Shown: in pieces, positions 1 through 6,922 of the stretch
Numbering within the stretch: the stretch's first letter is position 1
How the letters are laid out: each line of letters begins with the position of its first letter
NCBI GenBank assembly: GCA_001766965.1
Contig: MEKM01000004.1
Coordinates: 11,795 to 25,848, forward strand
Length of the DNA stretch: 14,054 bases
Direction of reading: 5' to 3'
DNA from: Acidobacteria bacterium RIFCSPHIGHO2_01_FULL_67_28
GTDB lineage: Bacteria; Acidobacteriota; Terriglobia; Acidiferrales; 2-02-FULL-67-57
The notes under the pieces: generated by a model
Database searches by the model: none
Told to the model about the DNA's origin: nothing
The model's input: the letters and a program-made list of their open reading frames with translations, nothing else
Position numbers and translations under genes: made by a program

Positions 1-446
1 CCGTTCGCCGCGGCCTCCAGCACCACGCGGACTTCCTCCGCCGCCAGCGGAAAGAAGCCGTTGGGGCCGGCGGCGTCGGCGGGCGCCGGCGCCACCAGCG
101 TCAGGGCGCGCACCGCGGCCTCCTTGTGCGCCAGCGGAATTAACTCCTGCCAGTCCTCGCCGGGCGGAAGGGCGTAGCCCTCGACGCGGCGGACGAGGCG
201 CGTCCAGAGGTCGAGCGCGGCTTCGCTCGCCCGCAGCACCAGGCGGAAGGACGGCTCGGCGGCGTCGCCCAGCTCTTCGACCGCCGGCTGGAGCGCGGCC
301 TCGTAGGTGTACCAGTCGTCCGGCGCCGGCGGGCGCAGGCGGTGGCAGACACGGTAGCTGTGGCCGGCGTGGGTCACCTTGAGCGGCACGAGGATTTCCT
401 CGCGGGCCAGCTCGAACAGCTTCGCGTTGTCGCGGGCCTCGCTCAT
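1..446 (-). CDS. Unrecognised phage tail-region protein, C-terminus cut by window edge
   Basis: An open frame starts at the ATG at 446 and reads without a stop to the left edge, giving at least 148 residues. It begins MSEARDNAKLFELAREE and its start overlaps the stop of the tail tube gene (TGATG), so it belongs to the same operon by translational coupling. The protein looks soluble and mostly helical, rich in Ala, Glu and Leu, with no signal peptide or membrane segment. I do not recognise a family. Its place directly after a tail tube gene is where siphophages usually encode a tail assembly chaperone, so that role is a positional guess only. The true C-terminus lies outside the window, so length and any programmed frameshift cannot be judged. 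Confidence 0.8.
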   Translation of the reverse strand, partial: MSEARDNAKLFELAREEILVPLKVTHAGHSYRVCHRLRPPAPDDWYTYEAALQPAVEELGDAAEPSFRLVLRASEAALDLWTRLVRRVEGYALPPGEDWQELIPLAHKEAAVRALTLVAPAPADAAGPNGFFPLAAEEVRVVLEAAAN

Positions 447-1489
447 CAGGCCGTCAGGAAAGAGGTCTCGGTGTTGGTGACGGTGATTTGGAGCGGCTCG
501 AGTCCGGTCTGCTTGAGCACGCCGGCCTCGCCGATTTCGACGCGGTAGACGACGTGGTTGCCTTCGACGGCGTCGTCGAGCGCGGTGACGCGCACGGCGG
601 GGAGCACGACGAGCGCCCGGTGAATCTCCGGCCCGGGGCCGATGAGGTCGCCCGCGAGACTGACGCGCAGCTCGCGCACCGTGTCGTTCAGGAAAAGCGT
701 GAGCAGGTCGTCGGTCTGCTTGGCAAAGAGCGTGAGCGCGGCCGAGACCCGCCGCGGGCCGTACCAGAGCCGGCCGCGGAACTTGCCGGAGCCGGGGTAG
801 TAGCCGAGCTCGGCCTCGAGGTTCTGGGTGACGCTCACCGACCAGTCGAGCACGCGGTCTTTGATCGACACCGGCGCGCCCTGCGGGCCGAAAAGGATGT
901 CGGCGTCGGCGCCGAGAAAGAACGACTGGGGCGTGAGCGCCGGCAGCGACCCCGCGTAGGCGCCATCGGAGGTGGCTCCACTCCCGATCCAAGCGGCGCG
1001 CAGCTCGACCGGCTCGCGCGCGCGGCCCGTCAACGCGAAGTCGTTGCAGGCGAGCGACACCAGGCGGCGCTTCAGGTCGGCGGTCAGCTCTTCATAGACG
1101 GTGGTGGTGGGGGCGTGCTTCGAGACCGCCGGGTCGGCGAAAGTGAAGAGGTGGTCGTAGGCGGTGGGGTTGCCGCCGGGGTTGGGCTGCGACGTGGCGA
1201 CCTTGCCCAGTGCGAAGGCGGCAACCCAGGCGAGGGTGAGCGAGCTGGCGTCGAAGGTGCTCGAACGGCGGAGGTCGCGGGCCGTTTCTTCCAGTTCTGT
1301 CGCGAACTCGTGGCCCTTGCCGGCGCGGTCGAGGTCGCTGCGGAAGAGCTTCGTCTGTTTGCCGACTTCGACGCGGGCGGCGGTGACGCGCCGGCTAAGG
1401 TTGGCGTCGGCGAGCGCCGTGCCGTAGGCGGATTCCTTCTTGGTCGAGAACAGCCAGGTGACGTCAAAGGCGCGCTGGGGTTCAAACAT
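446..1489 (-). CDS. Probable phage tail tube protein
   Basis: This 347-residue protein starts at the ATG at 1489, chosen over a GTG at 1495 because a GAGGAG ribosome site sits 5 bases upstream of the ATG. The N-terminus contains ESAYGTALADANLSRR, similar to the opening of long siphophage tail tube proteins (Phage_tube_2 type). The rest is rich in beta-strand patterns and has no membrane segment. The C-terminal part ends in a strand-rich stretch with VNTVTNTE-like Thr/Val content near residues 335-347. It lies 12 bases after the gp37-like gene and its stop overlaps the start of the next gene. In this position the protein would polymerise inside the tail as the DNA conduit. An alternative is another large tail structural protein. 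Assignment to the tube is by position and general resemblance, not by a diagnostic motif. Confidence 0.6.
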   Translation of the reverse strand: MFEPQRAFDVTWLFSTKKESAYGTALADANLSRRVTAARVEVGKQTKLFRSDLDRAGKGHEFATELEETARDLRRSSTFDASSLTLAWVAAFALGKVATSQPNPGGNPTAYDHLFTFADPAVSKHAPTTTVYEELTADLKRRLVSLACNDFALTGRAREPVELRAAWIGSGATSDGAYAGSLPALTPQSFFLGADADILFGPQGAPVSIKDRVLDWSVSVTQNLEAELGYYPGSGKFRGRLWYGPRRVSAALTLFAKQTDDLLTLFLNDTVRELRVSLAGDLIGPGPEIHRALVVLPAVRVTALDDAVEGNHVVYRVEIGEAGVLKQTGLEPLQITVTNTETSFLTA

Positions 1490-1501
1490 CGTCACTCCTC
1501 G

Positions 1502-1969
1502 TCAGACGTGGAAGTCGCCGTGGATCGCCACTTCCAGAGAGTAGGCGGAGAAGTCGGCGGTGAAGGATTCGAGCTGCTCGGCGGCGAGCTCGACCACGGG
1601 CTGGACGCCGCCGCTCGAGAGCGCCAGGCGGGCGCCGGCGAGCGTGGTCTTCAAGTCGTGCAGGAGCCGGTAGGCGCCGAACTCGGTGCCGGGTCCGCCG
1701 AGCTTTTCTTCTTCGGCGCCGCGCAGGTTGCGGGCGACGGCGAAGAGCAGGAAGCGCGGCGCGTAGTCGTAGGTGCGGGCGGCGAGGTCGCGGGCGGCGA
1801 GCCGCGAGGAGAAGAAAAAGCTGAGCACGGCGGGGGGCACCACCACGAAGTTGCCGCGGGCGAGGTCGAAGGTGCGGTCGCTCACTGGCTCAATGGTCTT
1901 CACGTAGGTGAGCGCTGAAGCGGTGCGCAGCAGCGCGAGCAGGGCGGATTCGACTTCGGCGAGTTTCAT
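1502..1969 (-). CDS. Mu gp37-like protein (DUF1834)
   Basis: A 155-residue protein that begins MKLAEVESALLALLRT. It has the features of the DUF1834/Mu gp37 family: a short helical N-terminus, a central strand around VVVPPAVLSFFF (residues 42-53), a YDYAPRFLLFAVARN segment near 67-81, and a C-terminal strand ending in IHGDFHV. In Mu-like phages this gene follows gp36 and gpG and is thought to be a neck or tail-completion factor, as it is here. The start ATG overlaps the stop of the gpG-like gene in an ATGA arrangement, so translation is probably coupled. Length matches the family. No repeat element is visible inside it. Confidence 0.75.
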   Translation of the reverse strand: MKLAEVESALLALLRTASALTYVKTIEPVSDRTFDLARGNFVVVPPAVLSFFFSSRLAARDLAARTYDYAPRFLLFAVARNLRGAEEEKLGGPGTEFGAYRLLHDLKTTLAGARLALSSGGVQPVVELAAEQLESFTADFSAYSLEVAIHGDFHV

Positions 1970-2415
1970 GGACCGTGACTCGTGATTGGTGACTCGTGAC
2001 TCGTGAGGCCGTCGGCGACGGCCTGCGCCGCCTCTTCCTTGTCGCGTTCGGTCAGGATGAGGAACGGCCGGGCGGGCAGGCGTCGCGTGCCGTATTGATG
2101 AAAGGCAGCATAGGGCGCGTCGGTCGAAGCCAGCAGCGCGCCGGCTTCCAGACGTGTCGTAATCGATCGGCGCAGGGTGCCGGTGCGCTCGAGGATGCGC
2201 AGGCCCGCGCCGAAGCGCCGCGCCTTCCAGGCGGCGTAGCGCGCCGAAAGCGGCGCCCAGTGGAAGGGGCGGCCTTCTTCGTCGAAGTTGCGCTCGATGG
2301 CCGCGGCCACCCCGGGCAGGGCTCCCGCCAACAGCTCTTCGCTTCGCGACAGTCGCTCGGCCAGGCGGTCGAGCAGCGCGAGAGCCGATTGGCTTTGGAG
2401 GCGGACGACGAGCAT
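1966..2415 (-). CDS. Phage virion morphogenesis protein, Mu gpG-like
   Basis: The 149-residue protein starts at the ATG at 2415, which overlaps the TGA of the gp36-like gene. The open frame extends further upstream, but that part is an Arg/Pro-rich antisense-style translation and is not used. It shows the family pattern of gpG/tail-completion proteins: FDEEGRPFHWAPLS near residues 54-67, ILERTGTLRRSI near 85-96, and APYAAFHQYGTRRLPARPFL near 107-126. These proteins act at the head-tail junction or in tail completion. The last residues, about 137-149 (TSHESPITSHGP), are encoded by a tandem repeat of the GACTCGTGA type, which also supplies the sequence up to the stop. The original C-terminus may therefore have been altered by the repeat. 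The family core is complete. Confidence 0.8.
   Translation of the reverse strand: MLVVRLQSQSALALLDRLAERLSRSEELLAGALPGVAAAIERNFDEEGRPFHWAPLSARYAAWKARRFGAGLRILERTGTLRRSITTRLEAGALLASTDAPYAAFHQYGTRRLPARPFLILTERDKEEAAQAVADGLTSHESPITSHGP
1972..2006. repeat. GTGACTCGTGA tandem repeat within gpG-like 3' end
   Basis: Near-tandem copies of GTGACTCGTGA and GTGATTGGTGA. Read on the minus strand they encode the Ser/His-rich tail of the gpG-like protein just before its stop. The unit is related to the GCGACCCGTGA copies at 4595-4626 and resembles the GCGACCAGCGACC copies at 6393-6418, 6927-6942 and 13481-13514. Confidence 0.8.
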
Positions 2416-2837
2416 CAGAAGCCCTCGAGGTTTTCGTCGGAGAAGACGCGCTCCTGCTCGGTCTTCTTGACGTCGGCTTCGGTCTGCTGGGCGGGGGCGC
2501 CGGAGGGCTGGTCGAGGACGGCGCGGCCGGCGGCGAGGTCGCGCAGGAAGCTCAAGGCGGCGTCGCGGGCGGCGAGAGTGGCGTCGCGGACGCGCCGGCG
2601 GCGCTTCTCGAGCTCGTAGATGGCGAGGTCGACGCAAACCTGCTTGACCTTCTCGGAGGTCTGCAGCGGGAGCGTGTAGCGCGCCCCGGCATAGGCGTCG
2701 ATGGTGGCCGAGGCGGCGTTGAGCGCGGAGTCCACCTTGGCCGAGTCGACCGAGCCGGAGCCGGTGTCGTCGGTCAACTGCACGAGCTCGGCCTGGGTGA
2801 TCTGGTTGAGCAGGTCAGCTTGCGTGGCATACGGCAT
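2415..2837 (-). CDS. Mu gp36-like protein (DUF1320), head-tail connector region
   Basis: This 140-residue protein starts at the ATG at 2837. A TTG at 2843 is in frame, but AGGGAG lies at proper spacing from the ATG. The N-terminus MPYATQADLLNQIT, followed by DAYAGARYTLPL near residues 49-60 and VCVDLAIYELEKRR near 69-82, is the classic DUF1320 layout. This family adopts a helical connector/adaptor fold in Mu-like phages and probably joins portal to tail. The C-terminus is Gln/Glu-rich and ends in ENLEGF. Its stop overlaps the start of the gpG-like gene. It is separated from the capsid gene by 144 bases of repeat-bearing DNA, unlike the tight junctions downstream. Confidence 0.85.
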   Translation of the reverse strand: MPYATQADLLNQITQAELVQLTDDTGSGSVDSAKVDSALNAASATIDAYAGARYTLPLQTSEKVKQVCVDLAIYELEKRRRRVRDATLAARDAALSFLRDLAAGRAVLDQPSGAPAQQTEADVKKTEQERVFSDENLEGF

Positions 2838-2981
2838 TGACAACTCCCTTCAGCGGCTGCGCGGAGGTTCCCACCCGCCCTGCCCGCCGGCGACGAAACG
2901 AGCCCGCCGGCGGGACCCCGGGAATCTGCGCGCTGGAAAGCAGACCCCTCGACTTCGCTCGGGGTGACAGGCTCACGCCTG
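2838..2981. repeat. Repeat-filled spacer between capsid and gp36-like genes
   Basis: No gene fits here. It holds an inverted pair CCCGCCGGCG (2883-2892) and CGCCGGCGGG (2905-2914), a copy of the CCCTCGACTTCGCTCGGGG palindromic repeat (2946-2964), and a hairpin TGACAGG/CCTGTCA (2965-2971 with 2978-2984) whose right arm contains the capsid stop codon. The hairpin could dampen read-through from the abundant capsid message, but there is no T tract, so it is not a canonical intrinsic terminator. Confidence 0.7.
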
Positions 2982-3920
2982 TCAGGCGACGGCGTTCTTG
3001 ATCAGGTAGCCGGCCTGGACGGCGGTGATCTTCTGGTCGTAATAGAAGTGCACGGCCAGCTCGTCGGCCTTGCGGCTGACGGGGGTGGCGCGGCCGAGCT
3101 CGACGATGAAGCCCGAGGTCGAGCCGGGAGCGCCGGCCCAGACGAACGTCTTGCCGAAGGTGGGCTCGCCGAAGGCGGGTGTGGGGCTGACGTAGGCGAG
3201 CACGGCGTGCTTGCCGAAGACGAAGCCGACGGTGCCGTCGGCCGCCACTTCCAGCGCCTGCGACACCAGGACCTGCTGGACGTCGAACAGGGCCGCCAGG
3301 TCTTCCTCCCGCACCACGCCCACGCGGATGTTCTGCACCCGCTCGACGATCTTGGGGTGGTTGCGGAGCTTGGAGAAGACGGGGAAGCCGAGGATGAGCG
3401 TGTTGGCGCGGACGCCGGCGTTCTTGGCGATGGTCTCCTGGCCGGCCTGGATGTCCTCGGTCGGCTTGGAGTTGGTGAAGTCGGACCACTGCGCGGTGCC
3501 GGAGAGGGTGGTGTTCTGGGTGACCTGGGCGGTGTCGGTGACCATGGCGGCGAAGAGCTTCTCCTTGCGGAGAAGGATCTTGTCGGTCAGGGTCTCGGCG
3601 GCCCACTGCTCGACGTCGCCGGCGTCGAAGTTGGAGCGCTCCTCGTCGGTGATGAGCCGCTCGAGGGCGTGGTCGTCGGCGAAGTAGGTGTCGGACGAGA
3701 GCGACTGGAGGACGCGCTGGGCGGCGGCCCCGGGCGCGCGCAGGTCGTCCACCAGCGCCTGGAGCTGCTCCTGGCCGAACTTCCAGTACTTGTCCGACTG
3801 GCGCTGCACCGGGACGCGGGTGCAGGCCTGGTCGGAGACGTAGCTGGGGTTGCGGAACTTGACGGCGAAGTTCGAGAGCGCCACGTCAATGTGGCCTTGC
3901 AAGGGACTGACGAATGCCAT
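2982..3920 (-). CDS. Phage major capsid protein, HK97-fold type
   Basis: A 312-residue protein starting at the ATG at 3920, with a strong AAGGAGG site just upstream. It has the sequence pattern of siphophage and myophage major capsid proteins of this size: QSDKYWKFGQEQLQ near residues 40-53, LTDKILLRKEKLFAA near 110-124, LSGTAQWSDF near 138-147, an ILGFPVFSKLRNHPKI segment near 175-190, and a C-terminal DQKITAVQAGYLIKNAVA. The LSGTAQWSD element is a hallmark of this capsid group. No signal peptide or membrane segment is present. It follows the decoration gene by 27 bases. No repeat element is inserted in the coding sequence, in contrast to terminase, portal and protease, which fits strong packing constraints on a capsid subunit. 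It is not clearly Mu gpT-like. Confidence 0.85.
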   Translation of the reverse strand: MAFVSPLQGHIDVALSNFAVKFRNPSYVSDQACTRVPVQRQSDKYWKFGQEQLQALVDDLRAPGAAAQRVLQSLSSDTYFADDHALERLITDEERSNFDAGDVEQWAAETLTDKILLRKEKLFAAMVTDTAQVTQNTTLSGTAQWSDFTNSKPTEDIQAGQETIAKNAGVRANTLILGFPVFSKLRNHPKIVERVQNIRVGVVREEDLAALFDVQQVLVSQALEVAADGTVGFVFGKHAVLAYVSPTPAFGEPTFGKTFVWAGAPGSTSGFIVELGRATPVSRKADELAVHFYYDQKITAVQAGYLIKNAVA

Positions 3921-3947
3921 TGGCTTTTCCTCCTTGAAATGGTTGCG

Positions 3948-4337
3948 CTACACCTTGTAGCGGAAGGGGACGACGGCGAGGTCGAACTTGTCGCCGTCGG
4001 CGGCGGCCGACGTGAGCGCGATGCCGACCACCTCAATGGTGGTGCCGGCGCCTTCTCCGCCCACGGCCTGCAGCTTGCCGGTCGTGCCGGCGACTTTGAC
4101 GAAGCTGCCGGCGGTGATGGCGGCCGCAGCGGTGCCGACCGCGGGACCGAGGATGATGATGGGCAGCGACTTGCCGGCGGCCGCGGCCGCCAGCGCGGTC
4201 ACGCCCTTGGCGCGGTCGCCGAGGGCGGCCGGCAGCTTGACCTGGTCGGCTGCCGTGCCCTGGATGATGGCCAAGTCGGCGCCGATGGCGCCGCCCTCGG
4301 CCTTCTGGGTGAGAACGATTTCGCCTCCGATTGCCAT
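3948..4337 (-). CDS. Capsid decoration/cement protein, DUF2190-like
   Basis: A 129-residue protein beginning MAIGGEIVLTQKAEGGAIGA. The start at 4337 is chosen because GGAGG lies 11 bases upstream. The frame stays open to 4397, but the extra residues are translated from a TTCGAGTTTCGCTTT-type repeat. The protein is rich in Ala, Gly, Val and Thr and made of short strands, as in the DUF2190 (phage cement) family. It contains GDRAKGVTALAAAAAGKSLPI, split here as GDRAKGVTAL near residues 40-49 and the following strand, and a C-terminal DLAVVPFRYKV. Such trimeric proteins sit on the capsid surface and stabilise it after expansion. Its place between protease/scaffold and major capsid gene is standard. 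Confidence 0.75.
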   Translation of the reverse strand: MAIGGEIVLTQKAEGGAIGADLAIIQGTAADQVKLPAALGDRAKGVTALAAAAAGKSLPIIILGPAVGTAAAAITAGSFVKVAGTTGKLQAVGGEGAGTTIEVVGIALTSAAADGDKFDLAVVPFRYKV

Positions 4338-4430
4338 GTTGGTTTTGTCCTCCGAGTTTCGAGTTTCGCTTTTCGAGTTTCGCTTCGCGGCGCCCACCAG
4401 TGAGGCAGGCGAGAGAAGCGAAAGCGAACT
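4338..4430. repeat. TTCGAGTTTCGCTTT repeat spacer
   Basis: A 93-base spacer between protease/scaffold stop and decoration start. Positions 4353-4386 are tandem copies of a CGAGTTT/CGCTTTT-type heptamer. The same repeat occurs inside the terminase gene at 13048-13119. The repeat ends right at the GGAGG ribosome site of the decoration gene. Confidence 0.7.
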
Positions 4431-5183
4431 TCAGGCTTGGCCTACTGTGCGGCGGTGCTCCTCGCGCAGGCGGCCGAGCGCCTCGGCGTAGCTGATGCCG
4501 AGCTGAACCGCCAGCGCTTCGGCGCGCTCGGCCAGCTCGACGCTGGCCGGGTCGATGCTCATGCCGCGGTGCGGCTCGGTGAAGCGGACCAGACGCGACC
4601 CGTGGCCCGCGACCCGCGACCCGTGAGAAGACTCCTCGCCCAGCTCGCCGAATTCGATGACGGCAGGCAGCTTGGTCAGAAACTCCTGGAACCATCTGAG
4701 CAGGGAAGTGGGTAACTCTTGGTCACGATCCTTCGCTTCGCTCAGGATGACATCCTCTTCTTGGGCAGTGGTGGGGCGGGCGTTCTTGACTGCCGGCGGA
4801 CAGACAGGAATGTCTGTCCTACTGGTCTCGCTCCTGGTGTCGGCGGCAGCGAGGCGCTCCATGAACTGGGCTACGCCCCAGCGCTCGAAGGCGGGCGGGA
4901 AGCGCCCGCGGGCGCGCAAGGATTCGACGAAGTGGGCGACCCTTCGGGCTTCGCCCTCAAGGCAGGCCTGCTCCCCCTGGTGTCCGGCCTCGGCTGTGTT
5001 CCCGGGCGCGGTGGCCGGGGCGGCGGTCAGCGTCTCGAGGCGCTGCTCGAGCGACGCCAGCCGCTCGGAAAAAGCAGATCCCTCGCTGGCGCTCGGGATG
5101 ACATGATCGGGTGCGGGCTCGAGCGTGAAGAAAGCGCGGAGGTGGTCGAGGAAAGCTTCCAGTTTCGATTTGGGTTCTGACAT
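4431..5183 (-). CDS. Nested in-frame scaffold protein (internal start in protease gene)
   Basis: An internal ATG at 5183 is preceded by GGAGG with a 5-base spacer (GGAGGTCTCC then ATG). Translation from it would give a 250-residue protein starting MSEPKSKLEAFLDHLRAFF, equal to the C-terminal part of the protease product. Mu and other phages produce the scaffold this way (Mu Z within I; lambda Nu3 within C). The product is acidic and helical at its start, as a scaffold should be. It contains all four repeat-encoded inserts, which suits a protein that is cleaved and discarded after assembly. The strong ribosome site is seen directly; the role is inferred by analogy. Confidence 0.65.
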   Translation of the reverse strand: MSEPKSKLEAFLDHLRAFFTLEPAPDHVIPSASEGSAFSERLASLEQRLETLTAAPATAPGNTAEAGHQGEQACLEGEARRVAHFVESLRARGRFPPAFERWGVAQFMERLAAADTRSETSRTDIPVCPPAVKNARPTTAQEEDVILSEAKDRDQELPTSLLRWFQEFLTKLPAVIEFGELGEESSHGSRVAGHGSRLVRFTEPHRGMSIDPASVELAERAEALAVQLGISYAEALGRLREEHRRTVGQA

Positions 5184-5669
5184 GGAGACCTCCGAAAACT
5201 GATCGTCGAAAGCGAAGGTGACGGAAGCGGCGTCGGCAAACCCGCCTACGCCGAGGCTCCGGCGGGCAGGGCGCACAGGGGCGAGGCCTTTGACCCCCGG
5301 CGGGGCGGCGCCGAGAAAGCCGAGATGGCGCAGGTAGGGCCCGCCGGTCGCAGGGAAGTTCGTGTAGAGCGCCACCGAGCGCTGCGCGAAGCGCCCGGCG
5401 CGCAGCAGGGCTTCCAACAGCGGGTCCACTTTCTCGAGCTGCGCCCAGAGGGACTGCCCGGCGCGGCGCAGGCGCTTGACCCAGGCGTAGGCGGGCGCGT
5501 CGTCGACCGGGTGACCGAGGACGACCGGAGCGGCGTGGCGGCGCGGGTCGTAGTCGGCGGCGAGCTGGTCAAGCTGCGCTTCCGTCCAGCGGCCGCGCTC
5601 GCCGTAGTCGCCGGCGCGGAAGATTTCGATCCAGGAGTTGTCGAGGGCGGATGGCATGGCGGTTCTCAT
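4431..5669 (-). CDS. Mu I-like prohead protease with fused scaffold domain
   Basis: A 412-residue protein whose ATG at 5669 overlaps the portal stop (ATGA). The N-terminal half (about residues 7-125) resembles Mu I-type phage proteases: SWIEIFRAGDYGERGRW, then VVLGHPVDDAPAYAWVKRL near 48-66, a RFAQRSVALYTNFP block near 92-105 and LRHLGFLGAAPPGVKGL near 112-128. The His of GHP and the Ser of QRSVAL are candidate catalytic residues by family analogy. The second half, after an internal Met at residue 163, is charged and helical like a scaffold. Four stretches of that half are encoded by repeat elements: about residues 190-198, 284-300, 307-317 and 348-359. A second in-frame ATG at 5657 is a less likely start. 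No gpF-like minor head gene lies between portal and protease. Confidence 0.75.
   Translation of the reverse strand: MRTAMPSALDNSWIEIFRAGDYGERGRWTEAQLDQLAADYDPRRHAAPVVLGHPVDDAPAYAWVKRLRRAGQSLWAQLEKVDPLLEALLRAGRFAQRSVALYTNFPATGGPYLRHLGFLGAAPPGVKGLAPVRPARRSLGVGGFADAASVTFAFDDQFSEVSMSEPKSKLEAFLDHLRAFFTLEPAPDHVIPSASEGSAFSERLASLEQRLETLTAAPATAPGNTAEAGHQGEQACLEGEARRVAHFVESLRARGRFPPAFERWGVAQFMERLAAADTRSETSRTDIPVCPPAVKNARPTTAQEEDVILSEAKDRDQELPTSLLRWFQEFLTKLPAVIEFGELGEESSHGSRVAGHGSRLVRFTEPHRGMSIDPASVELAERAEALAVQLGISYAEALGRLREEHRRTVGQA
4595..4626. repeat. GCGACCCGTGA-type repeat inside scaffold region
   Basis: Tandem CGCGACCCGTGGCCCGCGACCC-like units, given here as the core GCGACCCGTG, are read in frame as SHGSRVAGHGSR (about residues 348-359 of the protease/scaffold protein). 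They are related to the 1972-2006 tandem repeat. Confidence 0.75.
4728..4751. repeat. CCTTCGCTTCGCTCAGG palindromic repeat in coding sequence
   Basis: ATCCTTCGCTTCGCTCAGGAT followed by GAC. On the minus strand it encodes VILSEAKDRD in the scaffold half of the protease protein. It is a member of the family also seen at 2946-2964, 5078-5102, 7201-7220, 12582-12601 and 13337-13380. Confidence 0.8.
4798..4819. repeat. GGACAGACA palindrome in coding sequence
   Basis: A perfect 9-bp stem, GGACAGACA/TGTCTGTCC, with a GGAA loop. It is read on the minus strand as RTDIPVCPP in the scaffold region. The same palindrome family is found in the terminase gene (13788-13811) and the convergent spacer (12548-12575). 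Confidence 0.85.
5078..5102. repeat. CCCTCGCTGGCGCTCGGGATGAC repeat in coding sequence
   Basis: This is a variant of the CCTTCGACTTCGCTCAGG family and is read in frame as VIPSASEGSAF near residues 190-198 of the protease/scaffold protein. The element lies 81 bases after the internal scaffold start. Confidence 0.75.
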
Positions 5670-6922
5670 TCGTCCTTTGGTGCCGCGACGGCGTCGTTGG
5701 GCTGCGGGGCGGGGATGGAATAGACGCGCTGGAGGTGAGTGAGCGGCAGGGGCACGCCCAGGCGCGCCAGGCGCTCGTCAATCTCGATGCGCTGGCGGAG
5801 GTCTTCGGGCGGGTCGAGCTGGATGCTCCAGCGGGGGACGGCAACGTCCGGGCCGAAGTTGAAGAGGAAGAGCCAGCGCAAAAGCTGGTCGTTGATGACG
5901 GCCATCAGGTCGCGGGCGTCGGCGGCGACCTTGTCGAAGCGGACGTCCTGGTGGACTTCGCCGAGGGCGCGCGAGCCGCGGCCGTCTTCGGAGCCGCGCT
6001 GGGTGAGCGTCTGGCCGAGGATGACGCGGGCCATTTCGTTGTTGCAGAGCTGGTCGGCGAGGGCGAGGAAGATGTTGGTGTCGCCGGCGCGCGCGGCCTG
6101 CAATAGCTCGCTGACGATCTGGAAGTTCTCGGGGATGGCGACGGCGGTTTCGGCGTTGATGGCCTCGGCGGCCTCGAGCGCGCGCTGCTTGTCCTGGTCG
6201 GTGGCGCCCTGCGGGTAGCGCACGACGATGGAGCCCGTGCCTTTCTCGATGAACTTCAGCCAGAACTTCAGGTCCTGGCGCTTGAACCACGAGGCCCAGA
6301 AGACGCGCCGCAGGAGCGGCCGGCCGCGGCGGTTGCCGTGGCGGGGATGGAAGGAGTAGGTGAGGAACTTGTGGTCGGGCAAAGGCAGTGTCCGGCGACC
6401 AGCGACCAGCGACCAGTCAGAAAAACGAAGAGGCCCGGTCTGCGGCTGGCCGGAGGCGCCGAAGGCGAAGAGCTCCTGCGGGCGCGCTTTGAGGTCGCGG
6501 ATGAAAACCGTCGAGCCGTCCTGCTCCCAGAGAATTTCGGCGACGGTGAAGCCGTAGCCGGAGGCGTCGAGCAGCTCGTAGAGGATGTTTTCGAAGTTGG
6601 GGATGGCGGCGAGCACCTCGCGGGCAAAGCCGGCGCGGCGCTCGTCGGCAGCCGAGCTGGAGGCGGCGACGAGCTTGCGCTCGCGCCGCAGCACGCCTTC
6701 CTTGCGGGTCTCGAGCGCGGAGCTGATCTGCCCGTCCTTCTCTTCCAGGTCGCGGTAGAGCGGATAGGCGCCGGGGGTGTCGGAAAGCATCAGCCGCCAA
6801 GCGGCCGAGGGGTTGTCGGCGCCGCTGAAAGCGGTGGGGTTCGTGCCGACGCGGGCGAGGACTTCCTGCGTAATCAGCTCGTCGGTTACGGGCTGCTTCG
6901 GGATGGCGGCGGCTTCGGGCAT
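5666..6922 (-). CDS. Phage portal protein, Mu gp29-like (DUF935)
   Basis: A 418-residue portal that starts at the ATG at 6922 (MPEAAAIPKQPVTDELITQE). The frame is open to 7030, but the extra part is Arg/Pro-rich and not portal-like. Family features in order are AAWRLMLSDTPGAYPLYRDL near residues 41-60, SALETRKEGVLRRERKL near 68-84, YGFTVAEILWE near 128-138, a KFLTYSFHPRHGN block near 184-196, LKFWLKFIEKGTG near 220-232, and ARVILGQTLTQRGS with GEVHQDVRFDKVAADA near 300-335. The portal forms the dodecameric ring for DNA entry and docks the terminase. A GACC-AGCGACC repeat adds DWSLVAGRR at about residues 169-177. Its stop overlaps the protease start. A likely ribosome site, AGGAAACC, sits unusually far from the ATG because a repeat lies between. 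Terminase, the usual upstream neighbour, is about 5.7 kb away. Confidence 0.9.
   Translation of the reverse strand: MPEAAAIPKQPVTDELITQEVLARVGTNPTAFSGADNPSAAWRLMLSDTPGAYPLYRDLEEKDGQISSALETRKEGVLRRERKLVAASSSAADERRAGFAREVLAAIPNFENILYELLDASGYGFTVAEILWEQDGSTVFIRDLKARPQELFAFGASGQPQTGPLRFSDWSLVAGRRTLPLPDHKFLTYSFHPRHGNRRGRPLLRRVFWASWFKRQDLKFWLKFIEKGTGSIVVRYPQGATDQDKQRALEAAEAINAETAVAIPENFQIVSELLQAARAGDTNIFLALADQLCNNEMARVILGQTLTQRGSEDGRGSRALGEVHQDVRFDKVAADARDLMAVINDQLLRWLFLFNFGPDVAVPRWSIQLDPPEDLRQRIEIDERLARLGVPLPLTHLQRVYSIPAPQPNDAVAAPKDE
6393..6418. repeat. GCGACCA tandem repeat in portal gene
   Basis: Three copies of the heptamer GCGACCA in a row, read on the minus strand as DWSLVAGRR. Related copies lie at 6927-6942 just upstream of the portal start and, in the opposite orientation, at 13481-13514 in the terminase gene. 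Confidence 0.8.

Noticed and set aside
488..1918. A long plus-strand frame of 476 codons
   Set aside because: It is antisense to the tail tube and gp37-like genes and is Glu/Gly/Val-rich with no family resemblance; it is a GC shadow.
2964..4403. A long plus-strand frame of 479 codons
   Set aside because: It is antisense to capsid and decoration genes and has the same Gly/Glu/Asp shadow composition.
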